Of a stretch of 64,000 nucleotides of DNA, positions 23,092-35,900 are shown one piece after another (the stretch's first letter is position 1; every line of letters begins with the position of its first letter). The notes beneath the pieces are model-generated. The model saw nothing but the letters and a program-made list of their open reading frames with translations. It did not search any database and was not told the DNA's origin. The position numbers and the translations under genes were made by a program. The stretch lies in NCBI GenBank assembly GCA_031213475.1, contig JARUPZ010000005.1, positions 13,277,260 through 13,341,259 on the forward strand, in the 5' to 3' direction. The DNA comes from Nereocystis luetkeana. Its lineage: Eukaryota; Sar; Phaeophyceae; Laminariales; Laminariaceae.

Positions 23092-26000
23092 TTACTCTAA
23101 ATCGCACGGCCTAAGGAGGCGGTACGTGCGGGCAGCGCCTGGGCCCGATCGTCGAGCTTCGATGATGTAGAGCCCGGCGTTGGGAATCTTTCCGATGTTG
23201 GTCATTTGGTCCAGACCCAAACCCGAGAGGGAGAGCAACAGGATCCGGAGAGTCCTACGGGAGGGACAGGGCCGAACAAGGAGTGCAACTGTATGTGTTA
23301 GTATTTAGGCTATGTATGTCCGGGTGCACGGATAGCCTACCCGGGTACAAACCGCCTACCCAACTGCACCTTACCTTTGAAGGAGTAGGATCTGGAAGCA
23401 AGGGTTCGTTAATTCCACGGCGTCATGGATATTGTTGGTTGTATGACGTGAACTCAAGGTAGACGGGAACGTGGCATTTCATCTTCTCGCTTCAACGCGC
23501 AGGGCTTGATGGCGGTTACCATACCCTACCATACCGTGGTACTCACAGCATGTACTGTAACTGCCGTACATGTTTTTCCGTAACAAGACCCTACACCCCG
23601 AGAATGTCCGCGCCGAGTCATCGTGGGGGTAGTACAATAGCATGCGCACGGTTCTACGGGGAGATGACTCGCTTAGTGCCATGACTCGCGTACGGATTAA
23701 AAATTACCTGCCATGGCTAACGATGAGGTTCGTGTCGTGTCCCCTGTCCAAGCAGGCCTCCAAAGCTTTGCTGGCACGAGCCTGGACCTCAAGGAGGCTC
23801 TCTCCTCCTTTCGCAGCCCTTCCGAAGGCAGACAAAAAAACAGGGAGCGGAGAGAACACGATCACAAAACCAGCAAATCAGGCCTTCGCGCTAAATGTTG
23901 CAACACGCAATCGCGGCGGCAATCTCTTATACCGCAGGTAGTCGTAATGCTGGAATATCCTACCATGCCCAGCGGCAGCCAGAGAAAGATAATAACGCAG
24001 GGGGGGGGAAACTGCGACAGAGCTCCTTTGTGTTAATATCAATTAGTATGGCGGTTCACTCCTGTTCAAGGCGCTTCTCAGAACCACCAATGATGTCAAA
24101 GCTTGAGAAAAAACAAATACTCACAGTAACTATCACCCTTGATTCGAGGTTCTCGAGCAAAGAGTCTCTCTGTGACTCGACGGATACACCCGAGTCTTGA
24201 AAATGCTGACATGCATTATACTTACAAGGGATTATATTTCTGCGGCCGAAGAAATTTATGTACCATACCTGGTATACCAGTACGGTATACGTCATACACT
24301 GGGTGTACTGTCACGTACGTAACGATGTGTCACGCGTGCGATAAGATAACACACACCCTGGCAACAACTTCCGAGGCGATCGTCTCCAGAACAAGGGGGG
24401 CACAAACACAAAGCACGACTAAAACGGTAGTTTTGGCAAGGTGTAGTCGCGATCTTTCCAAAGACCATTGCTCGGTATTCGCACTGTGAATATTAATAGA
24501 CTAACCCTAGACTATTAATAGACCATCCCCAACATGGGCAGAACCAGATTGGAACCTCGTCCGAGGGGCGGCATGCCGGTACGTGCGGCGTACCGTACTA
24601 CAGTACCTGGTACCAGGTACCTGGTAGTATCTACCGTACGGTATATGGTTGAAGGAAGCAACGGTCACCTGTCGAAGTTTCCGTCGTCCCAAGCAGCCTT
24701 GAGCGAAGCCAGCCTGGTGTTCCAAGGCTCGAGTGCAGATTCCTGGCCCTCCAGCTCCCCCCAGGACAGCTCATCAAGATTTTCAAGATTCCTTACAAGC
24801 ACCTGTTAGTATAGAAGAGTAAAACGATCAGGGTGAGTTGTCAAATCCGGTAGGTATGATATCAAATTTAAAAATCTTAAACGATCAAAATTTGCCAGAT
24901 TTAACCGCGGGGGACGGGATACAACCATATGATATGGTATACACTGCAGAAGTCGTGGTGGAAATATATGGAACACATGATGGCAGGTGCAACACGCTAG
25001 CGATAGCACACCCCCTGTGACAAAATCAAGATACGAGGTTCTCCTTAAGTAGGGCGGCACACACAACGAAAATAGGGCGTTGGGAAGATCTCGCCGAGAC
25101 CGGTCCGTAGAATCCTTGCTTAAAATCCTCGCTCAACGTCTACATCCTCCCTGTTGTCGAGCAAATCAGCGATGAAGATTCGTCCCAAGAGGAAACCGAT
25201 CTCATGTGTTACGCGGTCTACATGTCCTTGGTATCAGGTATGCGGCATACTTGTTCGCGTGTTCTTCGTGGGTGTATTAGGCACAGCGCTGACACATTCT
25301 GGGAAGTTCTGACATGTACGGTTCAAAACCTCACGAAGGGTTTGCCGTTCCAGTTAGCGGGCTGGTACCGAGGCTAGTATTTTGTACCAGATACTTGTTC
25401 ATCGAGATGTTTGGTACTTTAGCATGTTTCGTGACCACGAGCGAGATTCCAGGGAAAAAATGAGCGTCATGGTGGTATTACACACGTGGATATCTTCAAT
25501 ATCATCACGAGTATTCCTGGTATAATCATGTGTACGTAGATCGGTTTAATACCTGCGCCTTGTCGCCGCAGGAAAAGGGGTCTGCTGCTGGCGACGCTCC
25601 CTTGGGCGACGACGACAAGGCCGCTCCACCGCTGGGCATCGTTGGCATCCCGTTCTCCTGGGCTCGCTCCACGCACTTCACGTTCATCTCGGCGATTTGC
25701 ATCGCAGTCTGAACAAGAAACCATAAAACAACAAACACAGGGAAAAAACAAAGTGTGGGCGGGTGTTAAACACCACGTACGGTAGAACAGGGTAGCATAT
25801 TGCAACACCTAATTCGTAAGCGCGCCACAACCAGCTGGCCACCACCCCCTAACACGAAACATGCCACATTGATAACAGCAGATAGAATATATGTGTGCGC
25901 TTTCTTCGTCTCGTGTATTTTGTGGCAGCCGAATTTTCGATTGTTTGTTTTTCGGATCTTCCTATCAATGGGGCTCCAGCACCTTTGTGTGACCACGGAC

Positions 26001-28920
26001 TCCTTCGTCAGAGAGTTGATGTGAGAAAACAACAACAACAACAACATGTACAATACCGGTAGGTGACAGCGGTTGACGGCGTGTTCTGTCGATTCAAGAA
26101 TAGGCGTTGATACCATATTATGTATCATGTATTATGTACTCCTCCACCCCTTCTAGCACCGCAGTCCCGTTTAGGGGACAAACTACTTGGAATTTCTGTT
26201 GTCTGTCCCCAAAACGGGACTGCGGTGCTAGAGGGGGATAAGCAGGTCGCGCACAACCAAGTGGCCGAATGACAATCTTCGCAGTTATTGACGCGCTCGC
26301 GCTGGGTATAATACAGCAAACAAAAACACAAAAACACAGGGCGATCATACGACGTACGCTTTCCACGTGGGTTGCTCGAACGCACACAAGGGGCGGCAGC
26401 CCTTGCAGCGGCAGGTACTGGAGTACAGCAGTTTTACTAGTCTATTATTAATAATAACATTCGAATAATAACCGGTGCGAATACTTCGTTTTATATTGCT
26501 GACGACCTGGGCTACACGGGTATATGTAACATACGAGATTTTATATGTACTTCAACCTGTTCCGCGTCGACCCGACCAATACATCTGTACTCGTATAGCA
26601 TGGTACGTAACGGTATGGATTTTGGCAGTGATGCTTTTACCACGGAACAGATCTATCATGTGGTCTCCGCGCAATCTCAGTGCAAGATGGAACATTAGAC
26701 GTAAATACACCGGAGCACAAGACGGTATGATATGATACCATACAGCCGGTCGCCCCGGTGGTTCAAGTGGTTAACCTCGAATTCTACTTGTTTGAGTCCT
26801 GGGTTCGAGCCCCAGGAGGGTCGGACTTTGACTTTATTTGCAAAAATAAAAAAAGGGATTCAATTGTTGAGAGCGCCTTGCAGCGTGGGTAGGCACAATT
26901 CGATGCGAGTCGACGAGGGAAGAAAAGGCTGAAATCTTCTCGCGATAAAAAATGAAGGCACGTACCGTAGCGGGAAGGGGGGAGAAGAGCCTGCTATGTG
27001 ACCCCGGATCTGAGTTACGAGTTGGAAGGAGAGAGACAAGAAGATGTGCGAAGATAATGAATGGGATGAAAAAAAAAAAAAAAAAAAAATACCAGGTACC
27101 TGGTACAAAATAAAATCAGCACGAAAAAAATGTCAGCCGGCTTTTGCCCAAGAACATGCACGACCATGTCAGCGAAGAACATGCCGCCCTGCCGCCCAAT
27201 GTCTCGATGTTCGTTGCTTGCGCTGGTATGCAAACGCCTGCTCGTGACCCTAACAATGTACGAGTATATACTGCTGCAACTATCTCTATGTGGCGCAGTT
27301 ATGTGGCCACAGAGCTTAATCTCCCAAGAATGAAGCACAGACACTGGTTGACAATGCGCTGGATGTCGACGGGTAGAAACAACGAAAAGCACACACACAC
27401 AGCTTTCGATTGTCAGCGCCAAAGACGACGAAAAAGAGGCACGAGTACAGCAGTATCTGCCTTGCTTTGCTTTGCTTTGCTACTATTAATATTAATAATT
27501 CTGCTGTTACCTACCTGTAAACAAAAGCAGCAGTACGTAGTACGTACGTACTGCTGCTGCCGTATCATACCTACCAGGTACCTGCTGCCGTGAGCTCGTG
27601 AGCTGGTGAGGTCGGCCGACCTTCGGAAAAGTGTGTCGCAAGCCGCAAGCAATGCTGTCTATCGCTCACGTGTCCCTTGAAAACTAAACACGCCGCCCAG
27701 CCGCCAGACGACCAAGTTCGGAATACTGCTTACTGATACCAGGTACCTGGTAGACGATATGAAAACTGCTGTAGCCACGCGCACCCATGGTAGCCGGTCG
27801 CCCCGGTGGTTCAAGTGGTTAACCTCGAATTCTACTTGTTTGAGTCCTGGGTTCGAGCCCTAGGAGGGTCGGACTTTGACTTTATTTGCAAAAATAAAAA
27901 AAGGGATTCAGTTGTTGAGAGCGCCTTGCAGCGTGGGTAGGCACAATTCGATGCGAGTCGACGAGGGAAGAAAAGGCTGAAATCTTCTCGCGATAAAAAT
28001 GAAGGCACGTACCGTAGCGGGAAGGGGGGAGAAGAGCCTGCTATGTGACCCCGGATCTGAGTTACGAGTTGGAAGGAGAGAGAGAAGAAGATGTGCGAAG
28101 ATAATGAATGGGATGCAAAAAAAAAAAAAAAAAAAAAAAATGGTGCGGTTCAGGAGCCCTCCGACTCCTGGAAAAAGCAAAGCTGGTGAACGACAAAAAA
28201 CAGCAGCGTGCGTCTCACCTCGTGGGCGCGATGGAGGGAGCTCGCGGTAACGGTGTCGAACGGGACGTTGCGCACAAACTGTCCGAGACCTGCGGCCTGC
28301 GATAGTCCAGCGGCATTCAAGTGCGCGTTCACCCCTCGCCCTTGCAGCTTCCCCGCCGCGTTCATGTCCGTCTGCCCGTGTCGCACCAGGAACAGCAGCT
28401 GCGAGGTCGTGGTGGCTCGGGCGTGCCCGTTCAACGGCACCCCGGCGGAGGCTTTAGAGCGACCCTTTGCTTCAGCTTGCGATGAGATCGGGCCGTGATT
28501 ATCGCCGAGTTTGTTGATGTCGGTGCTGCTGCTGTTGTTGTTGTTGATGTTGCTGGTGAGGAACGACTTCGAGGTATCGCTGTTGGTGTCACCGTTGACG
28601 CAGCTGGACGGGGTGGCGTCGGGAGAAGGAGCCCATCGCTTCGCAAAGCTGGGGTGGAGGGTCTCGAACGTGGCATCGAAGCTTGTCGCGGAGTTCGCAG
28701 CGGCGCTATCTTTGGTCACCGGGGGAAACCAGCGATAGAGGGCCTCGTCCGCTTCGTTCGCCGTCGGTACTACCGGGAGCTTCTCCGGCTTGCGCTTCTC
28801 CATGATGATCACAGGGATCTGAGGGGTCAAAACAACACGCGCGCCGCGGCGGTGGTTGGGGTAGGAGGCTTCCAACCTCTTCGTCTTCACGGACCGCAAC
28901 GCTCGCATCGTTGATGTCAT
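23092..28920 (-). CDS. Histidine phosphatase superfamily (phosphoglycerate mutase-like) protein, complete, 5 exons
   Basis: Minus-strand exons in transcript order are 28920-28219, 25708-25553, 24802-24669, 23818-23708 and 23254-23092; all introns are GT-AG and phases match (421 residues, TAA stop). The catalytic motif LVRHGQTDMN puts the phospho-accepting histidine at about residue 181, and TASSLHRAHE/TAMQIAEM spans the first join. DELSWGELEGQ, GGESLLEVQAR (acidic residue near 337) and LIVSHGRT (second histidine, about 366) follow in the family order. The fold is that of cofactor-dependent phosphoglycerate mutase, fructose-2,6-bisphosphatase and broad-specificity phosphatases; the substrate cannot be told. 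About 170 N-terminal residues are disordered (Asn/Ser runs) and unusual. MEKRKPEK at residue 40 is an alternative start. Intron 1 (2.5 kb) holds two SINE copies. It is head-to-head with SHMT. Confidence 0.9.
26148..26236. mobile_element. TTAA-type hairpin MITE (family A), copy with compensating changes
   Basis: Arms CCCTTCTAGCACCGCAGTCC and GGACTGCGGTGCTAGAGGG stay complementary although both differ from the other copies (GCACC for GAACC). The flanks are not TTAA. It is in intron 1 of the histidine phosphatase gene. Confidence 0.8.
26744..27089 (+). mobile_element. tRNA-derived SINE, copy 2
   Basis: Nearly identical to the copy at 10063, with intact A- and B-box-like sequences (B box at about 26802-26812) and a pure A tail of about 21 bases. 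ATACCA occurs just upstream and directly after the tail. It lies in intron 1 of the histidine phosphatase gene, antisense to that gene. Confidence 0.9.
27792..28140 (+). mobile_element. tRNA-derived SINE, copy 3
   Basis: Same sequence as copy 2 apart from a few changes (one in the T-arm, GAGCCCTAGG). It has an A tail of about 25 bases, and ATGGT lies directly before the element and directly after the tail. It is in the same intron and orientation as copy 2, about 700 bp away, and ends 79 bp from the first-exon donor of the phosphatase gene. Confidence 0.9.
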
Positions 28921-29983
28921 GGTATCACGGTTGTCAGTTTTGCTGTTACGAGTAGCTCGTTCTTGTGCTGTGAGCGGGCAAAGGGTGTGTTGTGTGTCGG
29001 GGGGGGGGGGCGGGGGTAAAACTTGTTGCGGGCGACGTCATCTGGCTGGCCAATTGCCCGTCTCCAAATTTGCGTACGAGGGTTGAATCCACGAGCTGTC
29101 CGATCGAAACTATCGACAGCAGGCTGGCGGATAGGCCTGGATTGGCCAACCACTAACCATCCTTGGTGGGGGCATACGAGCCGACACAGAGCAAAATGTG
29201 GATTGCGAATTCTACAGCACTTCAACAATGACAAAACATGATGCGAGTTCTCCTGAGCCCTGGACCAACTGAACTTGGCTGGGTTTCCGGCGAAAAGCAG
29301 ACTTCAGCCGCGTACGATTACAACACAAGTCTAGCATGACTGACCGATCTGCATGGCTCTCTGTCGCGAAGGGACGAGAGAGTCCCTCACAATAGCGCTC
29401 GTCTCAATCTACTACTGACAGTCCGCCTACGGAATACCGATACTTTTACTTCTGACACACGTCTGACACACAGAACAAAATGCTCGCGGAGCATTCGATC
29501 TGGCATGATGATAACCATAAGCGCCATATGTTCCCACCTCCGAATTTGTTTCCTCCGCGCTCATGATGGCACCACCAGACATGTGATGGAAGTGTGTTGC
29601 GATATGTCCGGTGTCTTTCGTGCTGAAGTCCCCTGCCCGACAGCAGCACAGCAGCAAGAAGGAGCAGAGTACGAGTCATCTCGCTTGGCGATTTGCAAGC
29701 CCAAAGCGAGTTTTTTGGGCCTTTCATTTTCAATTTTCATGTTTTTCTTCATTTCACATTTTCTTTTTTCACAGTCCCGCCAGGTCCCCCATCCCCGGAT
29801 GAATCTGGACTCGCGGGGTTTCCACACCGCATTCCTATCCACAAAGCTGGTCCTGGGCCCCACAAGTACCGACGCCCTTCCATTGCTGTTGGTCTGCTGC
29901 ACTGTAGCATTTGGTTGAGCGTCTGCGTCTCGTTCGTCTTACGCGTCCATTAACTCTCAACACTGGTGATATTCTAGAAAGCA
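28921..29983. promoter_or_regulatory. Shared 5' region of the divergent phosphatase and SHMT genes
   Basis: 1063 bp separate the two start codons, so both promoters should lie here. It contains a G tract near 28999-29010 and no transposon copy I can identify. A pyrimidine-rich stretch ending in TTTTTTCACAG at about 29773 could be a 5'-UTR intron acceptor for SHMT; this is not proven. No TATA box is evident in either direction. Confidence 0.5.
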
Positions 29984-32900
29984 ATGTCTACTACCGAGGT
30001 TCCTTCGACTCTGCCTGGCAACGTACCCCTTTCCGAGCACGACCCGGCCCTCTACGACCTCATCGAGAAGGAGAAGGTGTGAGGTTAGGCCCAGGCTACG
30101 TAATTCATTTGGGGCTTCCATAAACGCGGTGTGGACGTGATCCCAAGCCGTACCCTGTTAGCTACCCGTAACAAGAAAATGCCCGGCTACTGGGTAGGGC
30201 ATTAGCGCTGCCCCGTGCCGTGGATTGCTTGGCTCGTGAGGCAGCTTTTTCGGGGTGGCTGGGTGGGTGCGTTCGTTTCGATTTCTGGATGATGCAATCA
30301 GGTGTCCTCTAAGGTAAGCCCCTAAGGCGCGCACGGCAGGCTACCGTCCCTTACTCTTGAGGTCGCAGCAGTCCGGTGCGCCGAGCTACCTCGGCTGGCA
30401 TCGGATTCCTTGAACCGCCCCATCTGGATTCGGGCGGGTTCCTTCGCTCATGTTGTCGCTTCCGTTCGGCGGGGTCTTTAGTTGTGTGATGAGGGCGGCG
30501 TTGCAAACCACCGAAGGACGAGAGGAAGGATCTTGATGCTCGTGCGTGCGCGACCCATGCTTTGCGGCCTCTCTGACTACATGCTGCCGTGGCATGGTAT
30601 TAATAGTCACCTTGCGACCACGACCACGGGAGGTGTGATTCTGGCTTCGTATCTACAGGAGTACTCGTATTGTGGTGTTTCTGCTGTACAATGATTGAAA
30701 CCCTGGTATTGTTTTGCGACCGGTAGGTGGAAAGCGCTATTAATATTGATAATACCAATAACCAAGAGCTCAATCATGCGCGCTCCATTCCTGCGTGCTG
30801 TCTCATTGGTTGTTTCTTGTTTGGGTTTGTACATACTTGTTGCGCGGAATCACAGGCTCGCGCTCTGCCTGAGATATATCGCAGCATAGCAGCACATGTG
30901 AATATTCCTGTTGTGTGGCCGGTGTCTGGCAGTTGTTGTGATGTCATGTATGATATGAGATATCTCCCTCTTGTCCTCTATTGTGTATACCAGTACCTGT
31001 GGTATGTGTTTCATTCAATTAGACACCCATACCTGGTATCGTGCTCGGCCGGGGTCATTGTACCACAGGTATCACGTCAGCACTACAGCAGTATGTCGTC
31101 TGGCCTCTGGTGTGCTGACGCATACCGCCGAACTCAGTACACAAGAGTACAACAACTGCTGTGGTACACACACCTGTACGTGGTTTTGCGGTGTGTGTTT
31201 GAGGTTTCGTTGACGAGGTTAAGGTCGGGCATTCCGATCGAACCAAGTAAATATCGACAGATTCTCCCAAATTGACACATGCAAGTCAATCCGTGTGTTT
31301 TGCAGACCCGCCAATGGTCTAGCTTGGAGCTCATCGCCAGCGAGAACTTCACTTCGAGGGCGGTGATGGACTGCTTGGGCTCCGCTCTCACCAACAAGGT
31401 AAAATGACGTAGACTACTCGTACGGCAGAACTAACAATGGTATACCTGGTATGCCGGTAGCGCAATCCATGTGGCCCTGTGAGCATACCGCACAGCAGAA
31501 CGAGGTTTGCTTCTGCCGGGATAAAATCGTACGCTTGGCGGAACGTTTGTTGATGCAAAAAATCAAATGTTCGTGTTTCGCCTTGGGTCAGCACGTATAT
31601 ATGCGGTTGCTTTAAGTCGCACGCATCATGTCACATACTGGTGCGAATACACATTGACTACTCTGTCCCCTACCTAGACTTGATGCGGGGTGCTTCAATT
31701 TCCCAGGAGTTACAGCCATAACGTTTTTGTCTGCAGCACTTCGAAACGGTTACAAATCTATGCTGCCATGGTATCGCGCCAAGCCGCAGTCACACGCTCC
31801 GTTTCGCGTACATCAATGGAACGTTCAACACCCACCGTCGTTACCGGTCCCTCATAATCTCGCAAACCGCACCAGTATTGGCCTCGTGCAAACAGTGTCC
31901 CTCTTAGTAGCACTTGGTATGTTCTTGTACGTACGACCGAGCCCGTCTAGCTCCCGCCAAACCTGAAAAGGGAAAGGTAGATGGTCAATGGTGGTTATTG
32001 GTTGGTGATTGATTATTGCGCCGCGGGTTTGAGCTCGCTAGGGACAAAATTGACCTCAGATAAGTCAAGGTGAGGACAACCATAACAACGACGTACGGCT
32101 TTCCCTGTTCCGTCCTTCTTTATGCTGATGGTGTTGATTTTTCTGATGTCGATGCCGTCAGTACGCCGAGGGCCTGCCAGGAGCCCGCTATTACGGCGGA
32201 AACCAGGTGGTAGACCAGATCGAGAGCCTCTGCCAGTCTCGCGCGCTGGAGGCGTACGGATTGGACCCCGAGAAGTGGGGAATCAACGTGCAGCCTTACA
32301 GGTGAAGTATACCTGGTATTTCGCTACCCTGCATGTTGGCTGCTTCCCTGGGCGATTGAAACACGAAAAAATACCCTTGAAACGCGCTAACGTACCAAAC
32401 CCCCTGTCCTGTTGCGCGATACCTACTGTATCAGCAGTACCTCTGCTACCGTTTTTATTGAAGCACGAAAGGTACGTGGTCTTCAAACATTATGAAAACA
32501 TATACTCCTTGCGAGTACCGGTACGAACCTTTTAGGACTGCAGTCCCATTTTGGAGACTACCAGGTACAAGGTAAGTGACTACTAAAAGGGCTAGCCCCT
32601 CTGGGAGATATCGATCTAAACAATGATTTATATTTTTAGTGTTCTCAACTACGTGGTATCTAGGAGCTATAGAGCGGCGTGAGGGCCCAGAAGTATGGGC
32701 GCAGTGTCACCCTGTGCCCGTGCGCACAACGCTTTGCATTGTCACTATTAATAACTCGGACACCAATATATGTATAAAATATATGCCATGGTATATATAT
32801 ATTCCCAGAATCACGCAGTGGCCGTTGCTGTAGTCATCCTATTATATAGTCACCTTTTTATCGGCAATTTTCCCCTCTCGAATCCGAAGAGGGGCACTAA

Positions 32901-35900
32901 CTACTGTAGCACATACCAGTACTCACTCATCTGTCATGTTTCGCGATAGCCTGTTTTCTTTAACACGAAAAACGCTCTTCTGTCATGCTTTGCGATATGT
33001 ACCAACAAAGCCTCTGCGACGCGGATGGAACACGGCCATCGGTCACTTTGCGCGCGCGCCTCGCGCCTAAACCACCTGCATACGGAACACATGACCATTC
33101 TTGAAGAACTCGAACAATATCGCTGTACTTGTACAGCGTGTTTGGCATTGCAGTAATGGTCCCTCTTTAGTGCCGATAGCATATGCGCTAGCCAACACTA
33201 CCGGCACTGCAGCGGCAACCGGCACTATTTCGCTCACTACCGCGCTATTAATAATAAATCCCATCTGTGCCGAGCGACTTCACCGGCACTATAGGCGCTC
33301 CACTCGTGATATACACTTATCATTTTGTCGACTATACCCACTGCTGTACCACTCTGTACCCAAATACGAAGACTTTTTGTATTTCATTTTAAGGTTCTGG
33401 ACCGAGTGGTGTATTTCACCTGGTGTACCTGGTATTATGTAGGTAGCATGCGCGAAAGCAATCCTTCAGTTGGCTCCGCGCGACAGACGCTGATGGAGGG
33501 GGTTCGCTGCATGAGTTAGGCGTCAATCCTTTCGACTCGTGCGAGGTCCACGAGGCCTAATATTTGTATAATACTTACGTCGTATGCATGTGGCGTCTTT
33601 GCGTTTCACGGCGATTCGAATAATTATCTTTATCTCGTGTTTTTATTCACGGCGGTGCTAGCCGTGTAAATTTTCGCGTGCTTTTGCCCACGACGGCAGT
33701 GGTGACTGCATACGAGCACGAGCACGAAGGACGTGGTATATAACTCGCGCGTGATTTTCGTCTCGATCACGATGGTTCTAAGAACAAGTCTGAGCATGGC
33801 ATGCTTTTTTTGTCTCTTTCCCTTGCAACTTCCAGTGGCTCTCCCGCCAACTTCGCCGTGTACACGGGGCTGCTGAAGCCGCACGACCGCATCATGGGAC
33901 TCGACCTCCCCTCCGGCGGCCACTTGACCCACGGCTTCTACACCTACTCCAAGAAGGAGGGCACCAGGAAGGCCGTGTCGGCGACGTCCGTGTACTTCGA
34001 ATCGCTCCCCTACCGGTGAGTGAAGGTTTCTACAACGAATTGCAGGGGGCATTTGGGCTTCGGGAAACACTTGCCGCTCTGGCTATGCACGCATGAAAAT
34101 ATGGGTTTCCAATTGTCTAATTTGGCTCATGAAGGAGGGCGTTGGAATTTTCACGCTACCCTAACTTGCTGTATTTGACAGTTGCAACATCAGACGGGTT
34201 TGTGTTTCTTTTGAAGCGCTTTGCGGTGTTCTCCTGTATACATGTATTTATTGGCCTGTTTGAGCAAACATTTAGTAGTTTTCCACTGATCACATGGCAC
34301 TCACTCCAGTGCTGATCTACGGGTTTCATATTATCAATACCCTAAAACGCAACTCGGTACACGAGCGATACATACGTTACTCCGAAGCCAATGAGCTTGA
34401 ACACATCAACTTGCATAAAATATGCGAAAGCGTAAGATACTATTACGGGGGGCCACAGTTAACAGGACCAAATATTGTTAGTAAAAATGGTTAAATATAT
34501 AGGTTTTTATATACACCATAGGTCCTGTTAACTAGGGTCCCCCGTAATACCTGGTACCTGGTACATGAAAGGCTTGCCATTAGCAACAAGCCACTGGTAT
34601 TTGACCTCACGCTTTCCGTTCACTTTCTTTTGAAAGGGTCAACCCCGAGACCGGGATCATCGACTACGAGGACCTGGCCCGTTTGGCGGGGCTGTTCAAG
34701 CCGGCAATGCTGGTGTGCGGTGGGTCTGCGTACCCTCGGGAGTGGGACTACGCGAAGTTTAGGGAGATCGCCGACGCTAACGGTGCCCTTTTGCTCTGGT
34801 GAGTAAATAGTTGCTGTATTTTGTTGTTCATGTATGTTGATGTGTTGATGTTGATGTATGTTGATGTATGTATGACTGTTTGTATGTTGATGTGACAACG
34901 CTCATGATGATGACGATGATGGTGACATTCTCGCTTTTCGTTCGATTAGCTCATTTCGCTAAATATTATAACCCGCGGTCAGTTTCGATTAAAGCACATG
35001 AGACACTTACCGACACATAAGTTCACTCCGACATGTCTTCACATTCCCTTGCGGGTTGAAACTCGTTCTAAGAGTACGCTCGGGGATGTCACTATTGAGG
35101 GTAATCTAGCTTTAATCGCACCCCCGCGTTGTGATATCCGTCAATCACGATATGTTCGCCTCCCCCCCCTCCCGGGCGTGTTTCGGTATTGTGGTATCAC
35201 GATTTCTCTCTCAGCGACATGGCCCACATCTCGGGCCTCGTTGTGACGAAGGAGGCTGCCAGCCCCTTCGACTATTGCGACGTCGTCACTACCACCACGC
35301 ACAAGTCTCTCCGCGGCCCTCGCGCAGGACTCATCTTCTTCCAGAAAGTAAGCGCTTGAATAACCAGCAAGCGCTTCAAGCACTCGCGTTGACGATTGCG
35401 TAGGCACCTCCAACTCGTGTTGTGCGTTCCCGTGAAGTTCGCACTTGACATCTGCCCCCCCCCCTCCCTTGTGTTTTATCGCCGTGTCGATTGTCGGTGT
35501 GCACAGCATCTCTACATCTTGTGCGTGGTGTGATGATTCCTGTACGATTGGCGCGGCCGAATAATATCACGCTCGTTTATTTTTGTATCGGAAGGTTTTG
35601 TCGTTGGTTCGCTGCCCTTAGGGGGGGGGGGGGGGCGGGGGTGCATTGATTATCGTGAGCACATGCCGCACGAGTAGTATCTAATACTGTAATGGCAGGG
35701 GAAGTAAACTTGGGTGTATTTTGTACACATTGCACCAATCTGCTCAGGGCCCGTACCTAATAACTGCGGCTCGTAAGTATTTTCGCTCGTATTGAAATAC
35801 GTTTTTTGTTGTTGCGTGGTTTTGGTCGGCGAGGAAATTCTCGATATTCGTTTGTTGGCGGGGAGATGATATCCCTTTCTTTTTTTGTTCAACCTTTTTA

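Noticed and set aside
26744-26822. Functional tRNA gene at the SINE head
   Set aside because: T-arm and B box are perfect, but no acceptor stem pairs the 5' and 3' ends, and three copies share a 250 bp body and A tail.
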